This document shows positions 51,358-59,061 of a stretch of DNA of 64,000 nt, piece after piece. The notes under the pieces were generated by a model, which ran no database searches, was not told where the DNA came from, and saw nothing but the letters and a program-made list of their open reading frames with translations. The position numbers and the translations under genes were made by a program. Each line of letters starts with the position of its first letter. Position 1 is the first letter of the stretch. The stretch is from Corynebacterium renale (GTDB lineage Bacteria > Actinomycetota > Actinomycetes > Mycobacteriales > Mycobacteriaceae). The stretch spans positions 372,001-436,000 of the forward strand of contig NZ_PDJF01000001.1 in assembly GCF_002563965.1 (NCBI RefSeq). Reading direction: 5' to 3'.

Positions 51358-53427
51358 TTAAGCACGCACCGCAACCGCCAACGGCAACACCGTCACTCCC
51401 CACTGCTGCGCCAACTGAGCGCCCGCCACAGTCACGGACCAACCGGTGTCCACAACATCGGTAACTAACAGGACTGTCCCCTCGACACCAGCTAGGTCCG
51501 TCCCGGGGGCGTCGTAGTGGTGCCACAGCCCGCGCACCCGGTACGCCGAGTTCTGCGCCTCCACCGGTTCGCCCAGCTCAGGGACGGTTCCCGCGAACGC
51601 CAACTGCCCAACCTGGGCAATGGCGCGCGCGATGCGTTCGACGAACGGATCGCCTCCCAAAGCCACCACCGTGGTGGGCCGCTGCGACCACTGCCACTGC
51701 GCCAACACGTCAACAAAGCGGCGCAACCACTGGTCGTCGCGCCACCACTGCGCCGGCTGCCAAGAACGCTCCTGGAGAAACGCGCGCAACGCCGGACCGT
51801 GCGCGATGTCGTTGAGACGTCCGAGCGCCTTCCCTTGCTCCACGCCCCGAATCTTGCCGCGCACCTCCTGTAAACCGGTGGGCCACTGTTTGCGCTGCGG
51901 GAGCGAGACGCCGGGTTGGTTGGTCGCGGCGGTGACGGTAGCGGTGGCGTGGGCGTCGATAAGCGTGGAATAGTGCTGGCCAGTGCAGTTGTCGCAGCGC
52001 CCGCAGCCGGTGGCGGGGTCGAGTTCGGGATCGTCGAGTTGGGCGCGCAGGAAATTCATGCGGCAGCCGTCGGTGGCGATGTAGTCGCGCATCGCTTGTT
52101 GTTCGGCGGCGCGGGCGGCGTCCAGGCCGGCGTAGCGCTGGGTGTCGTAGGACCAGGACTGGCCGGTGCGCACCCACCCGCCGCGGACGCGCTGCACGGC
52201 GCCGTCAACGTCGAGGACCTTGAGCGTTTGCTCGATGCGGGTGCGCGTAAGGTCCACGACGGTTTCGAGTTTCACGGTGGAGATCGGTTCGTCGCCGAGC
52301 GCGTCCAGCAGCGTGCGGACCGTCCCCTCATCGGGGAAGGAGACGGAAGCGAAGTAGTCCCAGATCGCCTGGTCCTCTGCCCCGGGCAGGAGGATCACCT
52401 CGGCGCGCTGCGTGCCGCGGCCCGCGCGCCCGACCTGCTGGTAATAACTGATCGGGGAACTCGGCGCGCCGACGTGAATCACAAAACCCAAGTCTGGCTT
52501 ATCGAAGCCCATCCCCAGCGCACTCGTTGCCACCAGCGCTTTGACTTCGTTTGCCTGCAGCGCAGCTTCCAACCGGGCCCGCTCCTCGGCCTCGGTGCGC
52601 CCGGTGTACGCCTCCACCGGGTACCCCGCGGCCTGCAGCGCAGCGGCCAACTCCTCCGCGCCGGTCACCGTCAACGCGTAAATGATGCCCGAACCCTGCA
52701 GATCCTTCAGGTGGGTGGCCAGCCACGCCGGACGGTCCGTGCTATCTTCCAGCTTCACGACGCCCAAACGCAACGACTCCCTATCCAAATTCCCCCGCAG
52801 CACACGCGTCCGCTCCCCCAACTGCGCTTGGACGTCCGCCACCACGCGATCGTTCGCGGTAGCCGTGGTGGCCAGGACCGGGGTGTTCGGGTTCGTGCCG
52901 GCGAGAAGGTCCGCGATGCGCCGGTAGTCGGGGCGGAAGTCGTGGCCCCAGTCAGAGATGCAGTGGGCTTCGTCGATGACCAAAAGCCCCGTGTTATCCG
53001 CAAGCTGTGGGAGGGTTTCGGCGCGGAAGTCTGGGTTATTGAGCCGTTCCGGAGAAATCAGTATCACATCGGCGTTGCCGGCGGCGATCTCCGCGTTGAT
53101 AGCGTCCCACTGCATCATGTTCGCCGAGTTCACCGTCACCGCCCGAATCCCCGCCCGCGCGGCGGAGTCCACCTGGTTCCGCATCAGCGCAAGCAGCGGC
53201 GAAATAATCACCGCCGGCCCCGCCCCTGCTTCGCGCAGGATCTTCGCCGCGATGAAGTACACCGCGGACTTCCCCCACCCCGTGCGCTGCACGACGAGCA
53301 TACGCTGCCGCTTGTTCACGAGGCCGTCGATAGCTTCCCACTGGTCGGGCCGCAACACCGCGGTGGGGCCAGCAATCTTTTCCAGGAGGCTTTGGGCGTG
53401 GTCACGTGTGGCTACGGGTTCAGTCAT
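51358..53427 (-). CDS. RecQ-family ATP-dependent DNA helicase with a C-terminal phosphoribosyltransferase-like domain
   Basis: A 689-residue protein. Helicase motifs: RTGWGKSAVYFIAAKIL (Walker A-like), LLVIDEAHCISDWGHDF (DEAH), ATTATANDRVV, and motif VI in YYQQVGRAGRGTQR. Zinc cysteines follow in CRMNFLRAQL and CGRCDNCTG (about 490-515). The last 110 residues lack an HRDC domain; instead VALGGDPFVERIARAIAQV and VLLVTDVVDTGWSVTVAG look like a PRPP-binding loop of phosphoribosyltransferase/ComF type. It should unwind DNA 3' to 5' in repair. The role of the tail is not known. Confidence 0.88.
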   Translation of the reverse strand: MTEPVATRDHAQSLLEKIAGPTAVLRPDQWEAIDGLVNKRQRMLVVQRTGWGKSAVYFIAAKILREAGAGPAVIISPLLALMRNQVDSAARAGIRAVTVNSANMMQWDAINAEIAAGNADVILISPERLNNPDFRAETLPQLADNTGLLVIDEAHCISDWGHDFRPDYRRIADLLAGTNPNTPVLATTATANDRVVADVQAQLGERTRVLRGNLDRESLRLGVVKLEDSTDRPAWLATHLKDLQGSGIIYALTVTGAEELAAALQAAGYPVEAYTGRTEAEERARLEAALQANEVKALVATSALGMGFDKPDLGFVIHVGAPSSPISYYQQVGRAGRGTQRAEVILLPGAEDQAIWDYFASVSFPDEGTVRTLLDALGDEPISTVKLETVVDLTRTRIEQTLKVLDVDGAVQRVRGGWVRTGQSWSYDTQRYAGLDAARAAEQQAMRDYIATDGCRMNFLRAQLDDPELDPATGCGRCDNCTGQHYSTLIDAHATATVTAATNQPGVSLPQRKQWPTGLQEVRGKIRGVEQGKALGRLNDIAHGPALRAFLQERSWQPAQWWRDDQWLRRFVDVLAQWQWSQRPTTVVALGGDPFVERIARAIAQVGQLAFAGTVPELGEPVEAQNSAYRVRGLWHHYDAPGTDLAGVEGTVLLVTDVVDTGWSVTVAGAQLAQQWGVTVLPLAVAVRA
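51954..51964 (-). repeat. GCTTATCGACG word, copy 9
   Basis: An exact copy inside the RecQ-family gene, read Leu-Ile-Asp. A one-mismatch copy, GCTTATCGAAG, lies at 52497-52507 in the same gene. Confidence 0.85.
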
Positions 53428-53495
53428 GCCTCGACAATACGTGGCTGTTGACGTGTCTAGCCGCGAACCATACTGTGACCACCATTCGTGATACG

Positions 53496-53535
53496 AAAAA
53501 GGAGCGCCCTCCCCGACGCCGGGGTGAGCGCTCCT
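53496..53535 (-). terminator. Terminator of the aldehyde dehydrogenase gene
   Basis: AGGAGCGC (53500-53507) and GCGCTCCT (53528-53535), with an inner CCCCG/CGGGG pairing, form a strong hairpin. On the minus strand TTTTT follows. It starts nine bases after the stop codon. Confidence 0.9.
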
Positions 53536-53543
53536 AACGCGGC

Positions 53544-54935
53544 CTAGAAGCTGCCGTCAATATCGGTGCGAACCACAACCTTTTGGTTCACGAATTCCAG
53601 CAGACCCCAGTCAATGAGCTCACGGCCGTAGCCGGAACGCTTGGTGCCACCGAATGGGATGTCGGCCTTCACGCCGGTCGGCTGGTTGATGTACACCATG
53701 CCGGTGTCCAGGCGGCGGGCAACCTTGTGGGCCAGCTCGTCATCTTCGGTGAATACGGAACCACCCAGACCGAATGGGGAGGAGTTCGCAATCTCAATAG
53801 CGTGCTCCACGTCGCGGGCGCGGTACAGCTGGGAGACGGGGCCGAAGAATTCGGCATTCGCGGTCTCGGAGCCTTCTGGGATGTCCGTGAGAATGGTCGG
53901 TTGGTAGAACGCGCCGTGCTCAGGCAGGTCGATGCCGACCTCGGAAACCGTGGCACCCTCGGCGCGTGCGCGCTCCACGAGTTCGCCGAGTTCATCGGCA
54001 GCGCCCTGGGAGGACAGCGGAGCCAATGTAGTTTCTGGGTCGCGCGGGTCGCCAGCCTTGAGCTCTGCAACCTTGGCGGTGTACTTCTCCACGAACTGGT
54101 CATACACCGAATCTTCCACGATGATGCGCTTGGAGGAGCAGCACACCTGGCCCGCGTTCCAGTGGCGGCCGAAGACTGCCCAGTCCACGGCCTTGTCCAG
54201 CTGGGCGTCGGCAAGCACGATGAACGCGTCCGCACCGCCGAGCTCCAGGGTGGACTTCTTCAGATTCTTCGCGGCCACCGCAGCCACTGCGGCACCCGCA
54301 CCCTCAGAACCGGTGAGCGCCACGCCACGTACGCGCGGGTCGCCTAGGATCTGCTCCGTTGCGTCGTGCGCGGCGAAAACGTTGTTGAGCAGGCCCTTCG
54401 GGGCGCCGGCGGCGTCGAAAAGCTCTACCATCTTCAGCGCAGACTGCGGCACGTTGGATGCGTGCTTGAGCACGATGGTGTTACCGGCGGCGAACTGCGG
54501 GGCACCGATACGGATGACCTGGTAGTACGGGAAGTTCCACGGCTCGACGGCGTACAGGACACCGAGTGGCTCGTTGACCAGCTGCACGTCCTCCTGATCG
54601 AAGCCATTCGCCGGGAGGTAACGTGGCGCCAGCTGGGTCTCAGCGTGGGCCACGTAGTACTCGAGGATGCCGATGCAGATATCGATTTCGGCCTCAGCCT
54701 CGGCGAGGAGCTTACCCATTTCCAGGGTCACAACCTCGGCGTATTCGCGCTTATTTTCCTTCAGGATGTCCGCAGCCTTCTGCAGCACCTGGACGCGCTC
54801 CGAAATGGGCTTGAGGCTCCACTCCCGGAAAGTCTCGTCAGCGGCGGTAATCGCGGCATCGATCTGCTCGGGGGTCGCGGTATCAAATTCCTTGACAACC
54901 TCACCGGTGTACGGGTTCGTAGTCTTGTAAGCCAT
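53544..54935 (-). CDS. gabD: NAD(P)-dependent succinate-semialdehyde dehydrogenase-type aldehyde dehydrogenase
   Basis: A 463-residue aldehyde dehydrogenase. EPWNFPYYQVIR is the cofactor strand, LTGSEGAGAAVAA the glycine motif, and LELGGADAFIVL carries the general-base Glu. AGQVCCSSKRIIVEDS has the catalytic Cys, and the C-terminal ELIDWGLLEFVNQKVV is typical of the GabD/YneI group. AAAGGAGT precedes ATG 54935. It stands alone between recQ and murB. The likely role is oxidation of succinate semialdehyde; other short-chain semialdehydes are possible. Confidence 0.88.
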   Translation of the reverse strand: MAYKTTNPYTGEVVKEFDTATPEQIDAAITAADETFREWSLKPISERVQVLQKAADILKENKREYAEVVTLEMGKLLAEAEAEIDICIGILEYYVAHAETQLAPRYLPANGFDQEDVQLVNEPLGVLYAVEPWNFPYYQVIRIGAPQFAAGNTIVLKHASNVPQSALKMVELFDAAGAPKGLLNNVFAAHDATEQILGDPRVRGVALTGSEGAGAAVAAVAAKNLKKSTLELGGADAFIVLADAQLDKAVDWAVFGRHWNAGQVCCSSKRIIVEDSVYDQFVEKYTAKVAELKAGDPRDPETTLAPLSSQGAADELGELVERARAEGATVSEVGIDLPEHGAFYQPTILTDIPEGSETANAEFFGPVSQLYRARDVEHAIEIANSSPFGLGGSVFTEDDELAHKVARRLDTGMVYINQPTGVKADIPFGGTKRSGYGRELIDWGLLEFVNQKVVVRTDIDGSF

Positions 54936-55075
54936 GACGGACTCCTTTCTGTTCCACGGGAGTGGAAAGATGAATTGAACTAGGTTCTCCGCCAGTCTAA
55001 ACACGAAAGGTGGGCGCGCGCACTAATTTTTTTCGCCCACCAAACATTCCCGCAGATCAGCGCCAGGACGTGGGC

Positions 55076-56140
55076 TTATTCCTCCTCATCCAGCGCAACG
55101 CCCACCCACACAGGTTCCGGCACTAAAGAGACCCCGAACACGTCACGGACTTGGTCGCGTACCCGGCGCGCTAGGGCAACGATGTCGGCCGCCTGCGCGG
55201 AACCCCGGTTGGTGAGGGCGAGCGTGTGTTTCGTCGATAAGCGGGCGGGCGCATCCTCGCCAGGGAAACCCTTCGCGCAGCCCGACTGCTCAATCAGCCA
55301 CGCCGCCGACAGCTTCGTATGGCCCGGGCGGTCCACCGGGTAGCGGGGCATATCGACGGTAATTGCCGCCGCAATCTCATCCGCCAGCTCCACGGGCACC
55401 ACGGGGTTAGTAAAAAAGGAGCCCGCCGACCACGTGTCGTGATCGTCCGCGGCAAGGACCATACCCTTGGAACGGCGCAGCTCAAGCACCTTAGCGCGGG
55501 CCTCGGCAGGGGCCACGCGATGTCCGTCAGCGAAACGTAAGGGGGCCGAGAGGCCGTCGGTAAGCAGCTGGAACTCCACCTCGAGCACGACGGCACGGGC
55601 GGTGAACTTCAAGTTCGAATAGCGGTACGCCAAATCTAGGGAACCTACCGGCACCCAATAGGAACGCGCCGTAATCCGGTCGTAGAGGTGCACACGGGTG
55701 AGCACGTCAGCGACCTCCACCCCATAAGCGCCCACATTCTGCACCGGGGTAGCGCCCACCGAACCCGGAATCCCAGACAAGCACTCCAGGCCACCGAGGC
55801 CGGCGCGGATCGTCGCGGCGACCAGTTCGTCCCACACCATGCCCGCCTCAGCGCGCACGAGGCCATCCCCACCAATGTGATGGCCTGTGTTCTCCAGCAC
55901 CACAGCCACCACATCCTGCGGCTCATCAGCCACCAGCAGGTTCGACCCACCGCCGACGACCAGCAACTCCACACCAGCACGGTCCAGGGCGCGGACCACC
56001 GCAACCACAGCCTCCGTCGTGCGGGCACGGACCACGGCACGGGCCGGGCCCCCGACGCGCAGGGTGGTCAGGTGGGCGAAATCGACACCGTCTTCGACAG
56101 TGATATCAGCAATGCCGGCGAGTAGAGATTTATCAAACAC
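55076..56140 (-). CDS. murB: UDP-N-acetylenolpyruvoylglucosamine reductase MurB
   Basis: A 354-residue FAD enzyme that completes UDP-N-acetylmuramate for peptidoglycan. The FAD-binding TTLRVGGPARAVV and VVGGGSNLLVAD lie near the N-terminus. GLECLSGIPGSVGATPVQNVGAYG is the family signature (given here in part: SGIPGSVGATPVQNVGAYG). The catalytic Ser lies in WSAGSFFTNPVV. GTG 56140 is used; GTG 56149 is an alternative, while the longer frame to 56293 would overlap the divergent DUF2505 gene. The pair murB and DUF2505, divergent, is conserved in mycobacteria. Confidence 0.94.
   Translation of the reverse strand: MFDKSLLAGIADITVEDGVDFAHLTTLRVGGPARAVVRARTTEAVVAVVRALDRAGVELLVVGGGSNLLVADEPQDVVAVVLENTGHHIGGDGLVRAEAGMVWDELVAATIRAGLGGLECLSGIPGSVGATPVQNVGAYGVEVADVLTRVHLYDRITARSYWVPVGSLDLAYRYSNLKFTARAVVLEVEFQLLTDGLSAPLRFADGHRVAPAEARAKVLELRRSKGMVLAADDHDTWSAGSFFTNPVVPVELADEIAAAITVDMPRYPVDRPGHTKLSAAWLIEQSGCAKGFPGEDAPARLSTKHTLALTNRGSAQAADIVALARRVRDQVRDVFGVSLVPEPVWVGVALDEEE
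55232..55242 (-). repeat. GCTTATCGACG word, copy 10
   Basis: An exact copy inside murB, read in the third frame (CGC TTA TCG ACG, with Leu-Ser-Thr). Confidence 0.85.
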
Positions 56141-56164
56141 GCCTACCACGGTAGTCTGTACGAC

Positions 56165-56656
56165 ATGGCTACACATAGTGAATACACCGTCACCGTCAAT
56201 CACCCGATCGACAAGGTGCACGCCGCACTGACCAACGAAGAATTCTGGAAGTTCAACGTTGCACACCTCTCCCCCGAACCGGGCGAGGTCCACTCCTTCG
56301 ACGGCTCCGAAGCCGTCCTCTTCGAGGTCCTTCCCCTCGAGATCCTGCCGGAAGCAGTCCGCTCCATGATCTCCCAGGCGCTCAAGGTCAAGCGCGTCAT
56401 CGGCATCGGCCCGCTTAACGACGGCAAGGTCGAACTCGACTACACCGCCGACGTCAAGGGCACCCCAGTCGACTACGAAGGCGAAATCTTCCTCTCCGGC
56501 GAGGGCGACACCACCACCTTCGACTACGAGAACAAGCTCACCGTCAACATCCCCATCATGGGTGCTGCACTCGAGCCCAAGGTCGCCGACGCACTCGGTG
56601 AGATCTTCGAGAAGGAAGCAGACCTGCTCGACCAGTGGATCAACGCAAACCAGTAG
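56165..56656 (+). CDS. DUF2505-family protein
   Basis: A 163-residue soluble protein starting MATHSEYTVTVNHPIDKVHA. The fold looks like START/polyketide-cyclase type: an N-terminal strand, a long helix pair, strands (VELDYTADVKGTPVDYEG) and a C-terminal helix (ALGEIFEKEADLLDQW). The family is found next to murB in mycobacteria, and a lipid or hydrophobic ligand is plausible but not shown. ATG 56165 is 24 bases from the divergent murB start. The next gene overlaps its end by 22 bases. Confidence 0.85.
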   Translation: MATHSEYTVTVNHPIDKVHAALTNEEFWKFNVAHLSPEPGEVHSFDGSEAVLFEVLPLEILPEAVRSMISQALKVKRVIGIGPLNDGKVELDYTADVKGTPVDYEGEIFLSGEGDTTTFDYENKLTVNIPIMGAALEPKVADALGEIFEKEADLLDQWINANQ

Positions 56657-57408
56657 GCCACATCACCCGCGGCACCACCGGCTACAACCGCCTCCGGCGC
56701 TGCGACCGGTGGTCAATAGCTAACCCGCAGGTCAGATCCGCTTTACGACGCACACCTCTCGCCCTCGACGTCGGGTACGGCGCAAGCTGGACCACAACCG
56801 TCGACATGGCGCACTGGTTGCGGCGCGTGCGCCCAGACGTGCGCGTCATCGGCCTAGAAATCGACCCCGATCGCATCCAAGCACCCCGCGACGGCGTCAC
56901 CTTTGAACTCGGCGGCTTCGAACTCGCCGGGTACCGGCCCGGATACGTCCGGGCCTTCAACGTGCTCCGCCAATACGACGCCACCGACGTCCCCGCCGCC
57001 TGGGACATGGTGTGCTCGCGGCTAGCGCCTGGCGGCCAATTCATCGAAGGCACCTGCGACGAAATCGGCCGGCGTGCCTGCTGGATCCGCCTCGACGACA
57101 CCGGCCCGCAAACCTTCACCCTCTGCTGGGACCCATTCCATTCGGAGCGCCCCTCCGACCTAGCCGAACGCCTTCCTAAGATTCTGATTCACCGCAACGT
57201 CCCCGGCGAAGCGATTCACGATTTCCTCCAGCGCGCCGACCACGCGTGGGACACGGCCGCCGGCTGGGCCCCCTATGGGCCGCGGGTGCGGTGGCGGCAC
57301 GCCGTCGAGACACTCGCTGCTGAAGGCGTGCCGGTCCGCCCGCAGCGTCGCCCACTGCGCGACAACCAAATCACCGTCCCGTGGAGCTTCGTGGCGCCAA
57401 GCCGGTAA
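56635..57408 (+). CDS. Class I SAM-dependent methyltransferase-like protein
   Basis: A 257-residue protein. The SAM-binding loop is LALDVGYGASWTTTVDMA, and VIGLEIDPDRIQAP is the motif for the ribose-binding acidic residue. The rest (VRAFNVLRQYDATDVPAAW; LAPGGQFIEGTCDEIGRRA) fits the class I methyltransferase core. GTG 56635 overlaps the DUF2505 gene by 22 bases, so it is translationally coupled; no later in-frame start is near. The substrate is unknown. Confidence 0.82.
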   Translation: MDQRKPVGHITRGTTGYNRLRRCDRWSIANPQVRSALRRTPLALDVGYGASWTTTVDMAHWLRRVRPDVRVIGLEIDPDRIQAPRDGVTFELGGFELAGYRPGYVRAFNVLRQYDATDVPAAWDMVCSRLAPGGQFIEGTCDEIGRRACWIRLDDTGPQTFTLCWDPFHSERPSDLAERLPKILIHRNVPGEAIHDFLQRADHAWDTAAGWAPYGPRVRWRHAVETLAAEGVPVRPQRRPLRDNQITVPWSFVAPSR

Positions 57409-57418
57409 AGTCGTGCCC

Positions 57419-58129
57419 ATGAAAACTCTGGGTAAAGTCATCGGCGGCATCCTAGCCGTGATCATCGTCCTCGCCATCGTCGCGGAACTGGGCATGCGGT
57501 GGTTCATCGGCAACCAAGTCGAAGAACAATACGGTCAGGACGCCTCGATCAGCTTCGGTGCCTCCCCAGTGTTGGCCAGCGTATTCACCGGTAAGGTCGG
57601 GCACATGGACCTCACCATCCCCGCCACCACCGACGCACCGGCGGCCAACGTGACCGCCCAGGGGCTCGACGTCCGCGACCAGCAGACCATGCGCGCCGAC
57701 CAGATGGAAGTCACCACCGACATCTCCGACGCCCTCCTCCTTAATATCCTGCAGCGCGGCATGGCTGCGCAGACCGGAGGCGGATTCCTGGCCGATCTCA
57801 TCAAAATCACCGACGTCACCAGCAACCCGTCGGAAGGCACACTCGACATCGAATTCACCGGCGGCGCCGCAAACCTCTCACTGACCCCGACCACCGAGGG
57901 CAACCAGGCCGTCTTCACCGTCGCCGAAACGCGCCTCTTCGGTCTCGAGCTGCCCACCGAAGTCTCCGAAGCCATCTCCCAAGCACTCCAGGACGGCCTG
58001 CACAACCAACTCGACGCAGCCGGCGGCCTCCAACTCACTGGCATGGCCGTCACCGAAAACGGGCTGCAACTCCACCTCAGTGGAGAACACGTCGAACTAC
58101 AACAGGCCGCCGACGCCCGCCACGTGTAG
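57419..58129 (+). CDS. DUF2993/LmeA-family lipid-binding envelope protein
   Basis: A 236-residue protein. One N-terminal membrane helix (LGKVIGGILAVIIVLAIVAEL) is followed by an external domain starting VEEQYGQDASISFGASPVL. DUF2993 proteins of this layout include LmeA, which binds phospholipids and helps mannan maturation in mycobacteria. ATG 57419 follows the methyltransferase by 10 bases, so the three plus-strand genes form one operon. The 3' end overlaps the convergent DeoC-like relic by 33 bases. Confidence 0.82.
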   Translation: MKTLGKVIGGILAVIIVLAIVAELGMRWFIGNQVEEQYGQDASISFGASPVLASVFTGKVGHMDLTIPATTDAPAANVTAQGLDVRDQQTMRADQMEVTTDISDALLLNILQRGMAAQTGGGFLADLIKITDVTSNPSEGTLDIEFTGGAANLSLTPTTEGNQAVFTVAETRLFGLELPTEVSEAISQALQDGLHNQLDAAGGLQLTGMAVTENGLQLHLSGEHVELQQAADARHV

Positions 58130-58510
58130 CACGCGTGCACCCGTCAGGTCTTGCACGTGCTGCGGGACCTGGCCAGCGAACCCCTCGTGCAACCAGACGG
58201 GCACCTGTTCGCTCACCGCTTCACGCACGGCCATGATATCTGCGATGAGTGCGTTCTCCTCCGTGGCCGACGCATCAAGGGCCAGGAGGATCTCACTGGC
58301 CCCGCACTGGACAGCAAAGCGCGCCTCTGTTGCTTTGATCAGGCTGTGCGACGTCCCGGTGGGGTAGGCGACGGCGGCGATGACCGTCGCGCCGTCGTAA
58401 AGCCCCTCAGTGGGTTGCACCCACCCTGCTGGGAGCACGACCTTCTCGCCGGTGCTGCGCGCCTGCGCTAGGGCCGCGGGGATGTCGACACGCGTGGGGG
58501 TTAGTACCAT
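58097..58510 (-). pseudogene. Half-length deoxyribose-phosphate aldolase (DeoC)-like relic
   Basis: A 137-residue protein matching only the N-terminal half of DeoC: VVLPAGWVQPTEGLYDG, VIAAVAYPTGTSHSLIKATE, then ARFAVQCGASEILLALD and DIMAVREAVSEQVPVWLHEG, the first strands of the TIM barrel. The C-terminal half with the Schiff-base lysine is missing. The frame stops at 58097 inside the convergent LmeA-like gene. The place beside DUF2516 equals that of full-length deoC in mycobacteria, so this looks like a truncated orthologue. It is still open and coupled to its neighbour, so a retained small protein cannot be excluded. Confidence 0.7.
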
Positions 58511-58803
58511 CCTGCGTTGCCTTCGGTGATGTCTTTGAGTTGTGGGCGCACGTCAAACCAGTAGACACCGATAATGACGCAGCCGACCACCGACAAGATC
58601 ATGATCCGGGGGACGAAACACACCAACGCCGAGCCGACCAGCAGGGCCAGCCAGACTTTCTTCGGTTGGCGGTCGCCGGCGGTGAAGGCGTCCTCGCGCG
58701 TGCGCGCAGCGATGATCGCGCCCGCGAGGCCGGCCACGCCCACAGCCACGAACACGAGCGCCTCGACCATGGCCAGCGACCACAGGATCTGCGTGTACAT
58801 CAT
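58501..58803 (-). CDS. DUF2516-family membrane protein
   Basis: A 100-residue protein with three hydrophobic segments (LWSLAMVEALVFVAVGVAGLA; VWLALLVGSALVCFV; IMILSVVGCVIIGVYWF), ending DVRPQLKDITEGNAGWY. This matches DUF2516 proteins of actinobacteria. It overlaps both neighbours (ATGA at the upstream side, 10 bases with the DeoC-like frame). Function unknown. Confidence 0.82.
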   Translation of the reverse strand: MMYTQILWSLAMVEALVFVAVGVAGLAGAIIAARTREDAFTAGDRQPKKVWLALLVGSALVCFVPRIMILSVVGCVIIGVYWFDVRPQLKDITEGNAGWY

Positions 58804-59051
58804 TTGCGGCTCTCCTCAACAACTTCGCCGTCGACGACGTTCGGGTCGCGTGGTTCCTTCTCGCTGCGGGCCTCCGCGATGCGGGTCTGCACGTTCTCCC
58901 CGACCTCACGGGCCTTATCCTTAATTTCAGGCCAGGTTTCCTTGCCGGCGTCCGCGACGTCGCGGGCTATCTGGCGCGCCGCGCTACCCAGTAGGGTGCC
59001 GGCTTGGCGAATCTTGTCGACAGGTGAGCTTTCAGGCAATTCGTGAGACAT
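58800..59051 (-). CDS. Small charged helical protein (position of HbhA in mycobacteria)
   Basis: An 83-residue hydrophilic protein. A long amphipathic helix pattern (IRQAGTLLGSAARQIARDV; WPEIKDKAREVGENVQTRI) is followed by an acidic tail (DPNVVDGEVVEESRK). It has no membrane helix. The gene lies between DUF445 and DUF2516, where mycobacteria have the heparin-binding protein HbhA, but the length and the lack of a Lys-rich tail argue against direct equivalence. It overlaps the DUF2516 start. Confidence 0.7.
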   Translation of the reverse strand: MSHELPESSPVDKIRQAGTLLGSAARQIARDVADAGKETWPEIKDKAREVGENVQTRIAEARSEKEPRDPNVVDGEVVEESRK

Positions 59052-59061
59052 GTCCCCCACC

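Noticed and set aside
58800..59051. Calling the small charged gene hbhA by position
   Set aside because: It is less than half the length of HbhA and lacks the Lys/Pro/Ala-rich C-terminal repeats; only the location agrees.
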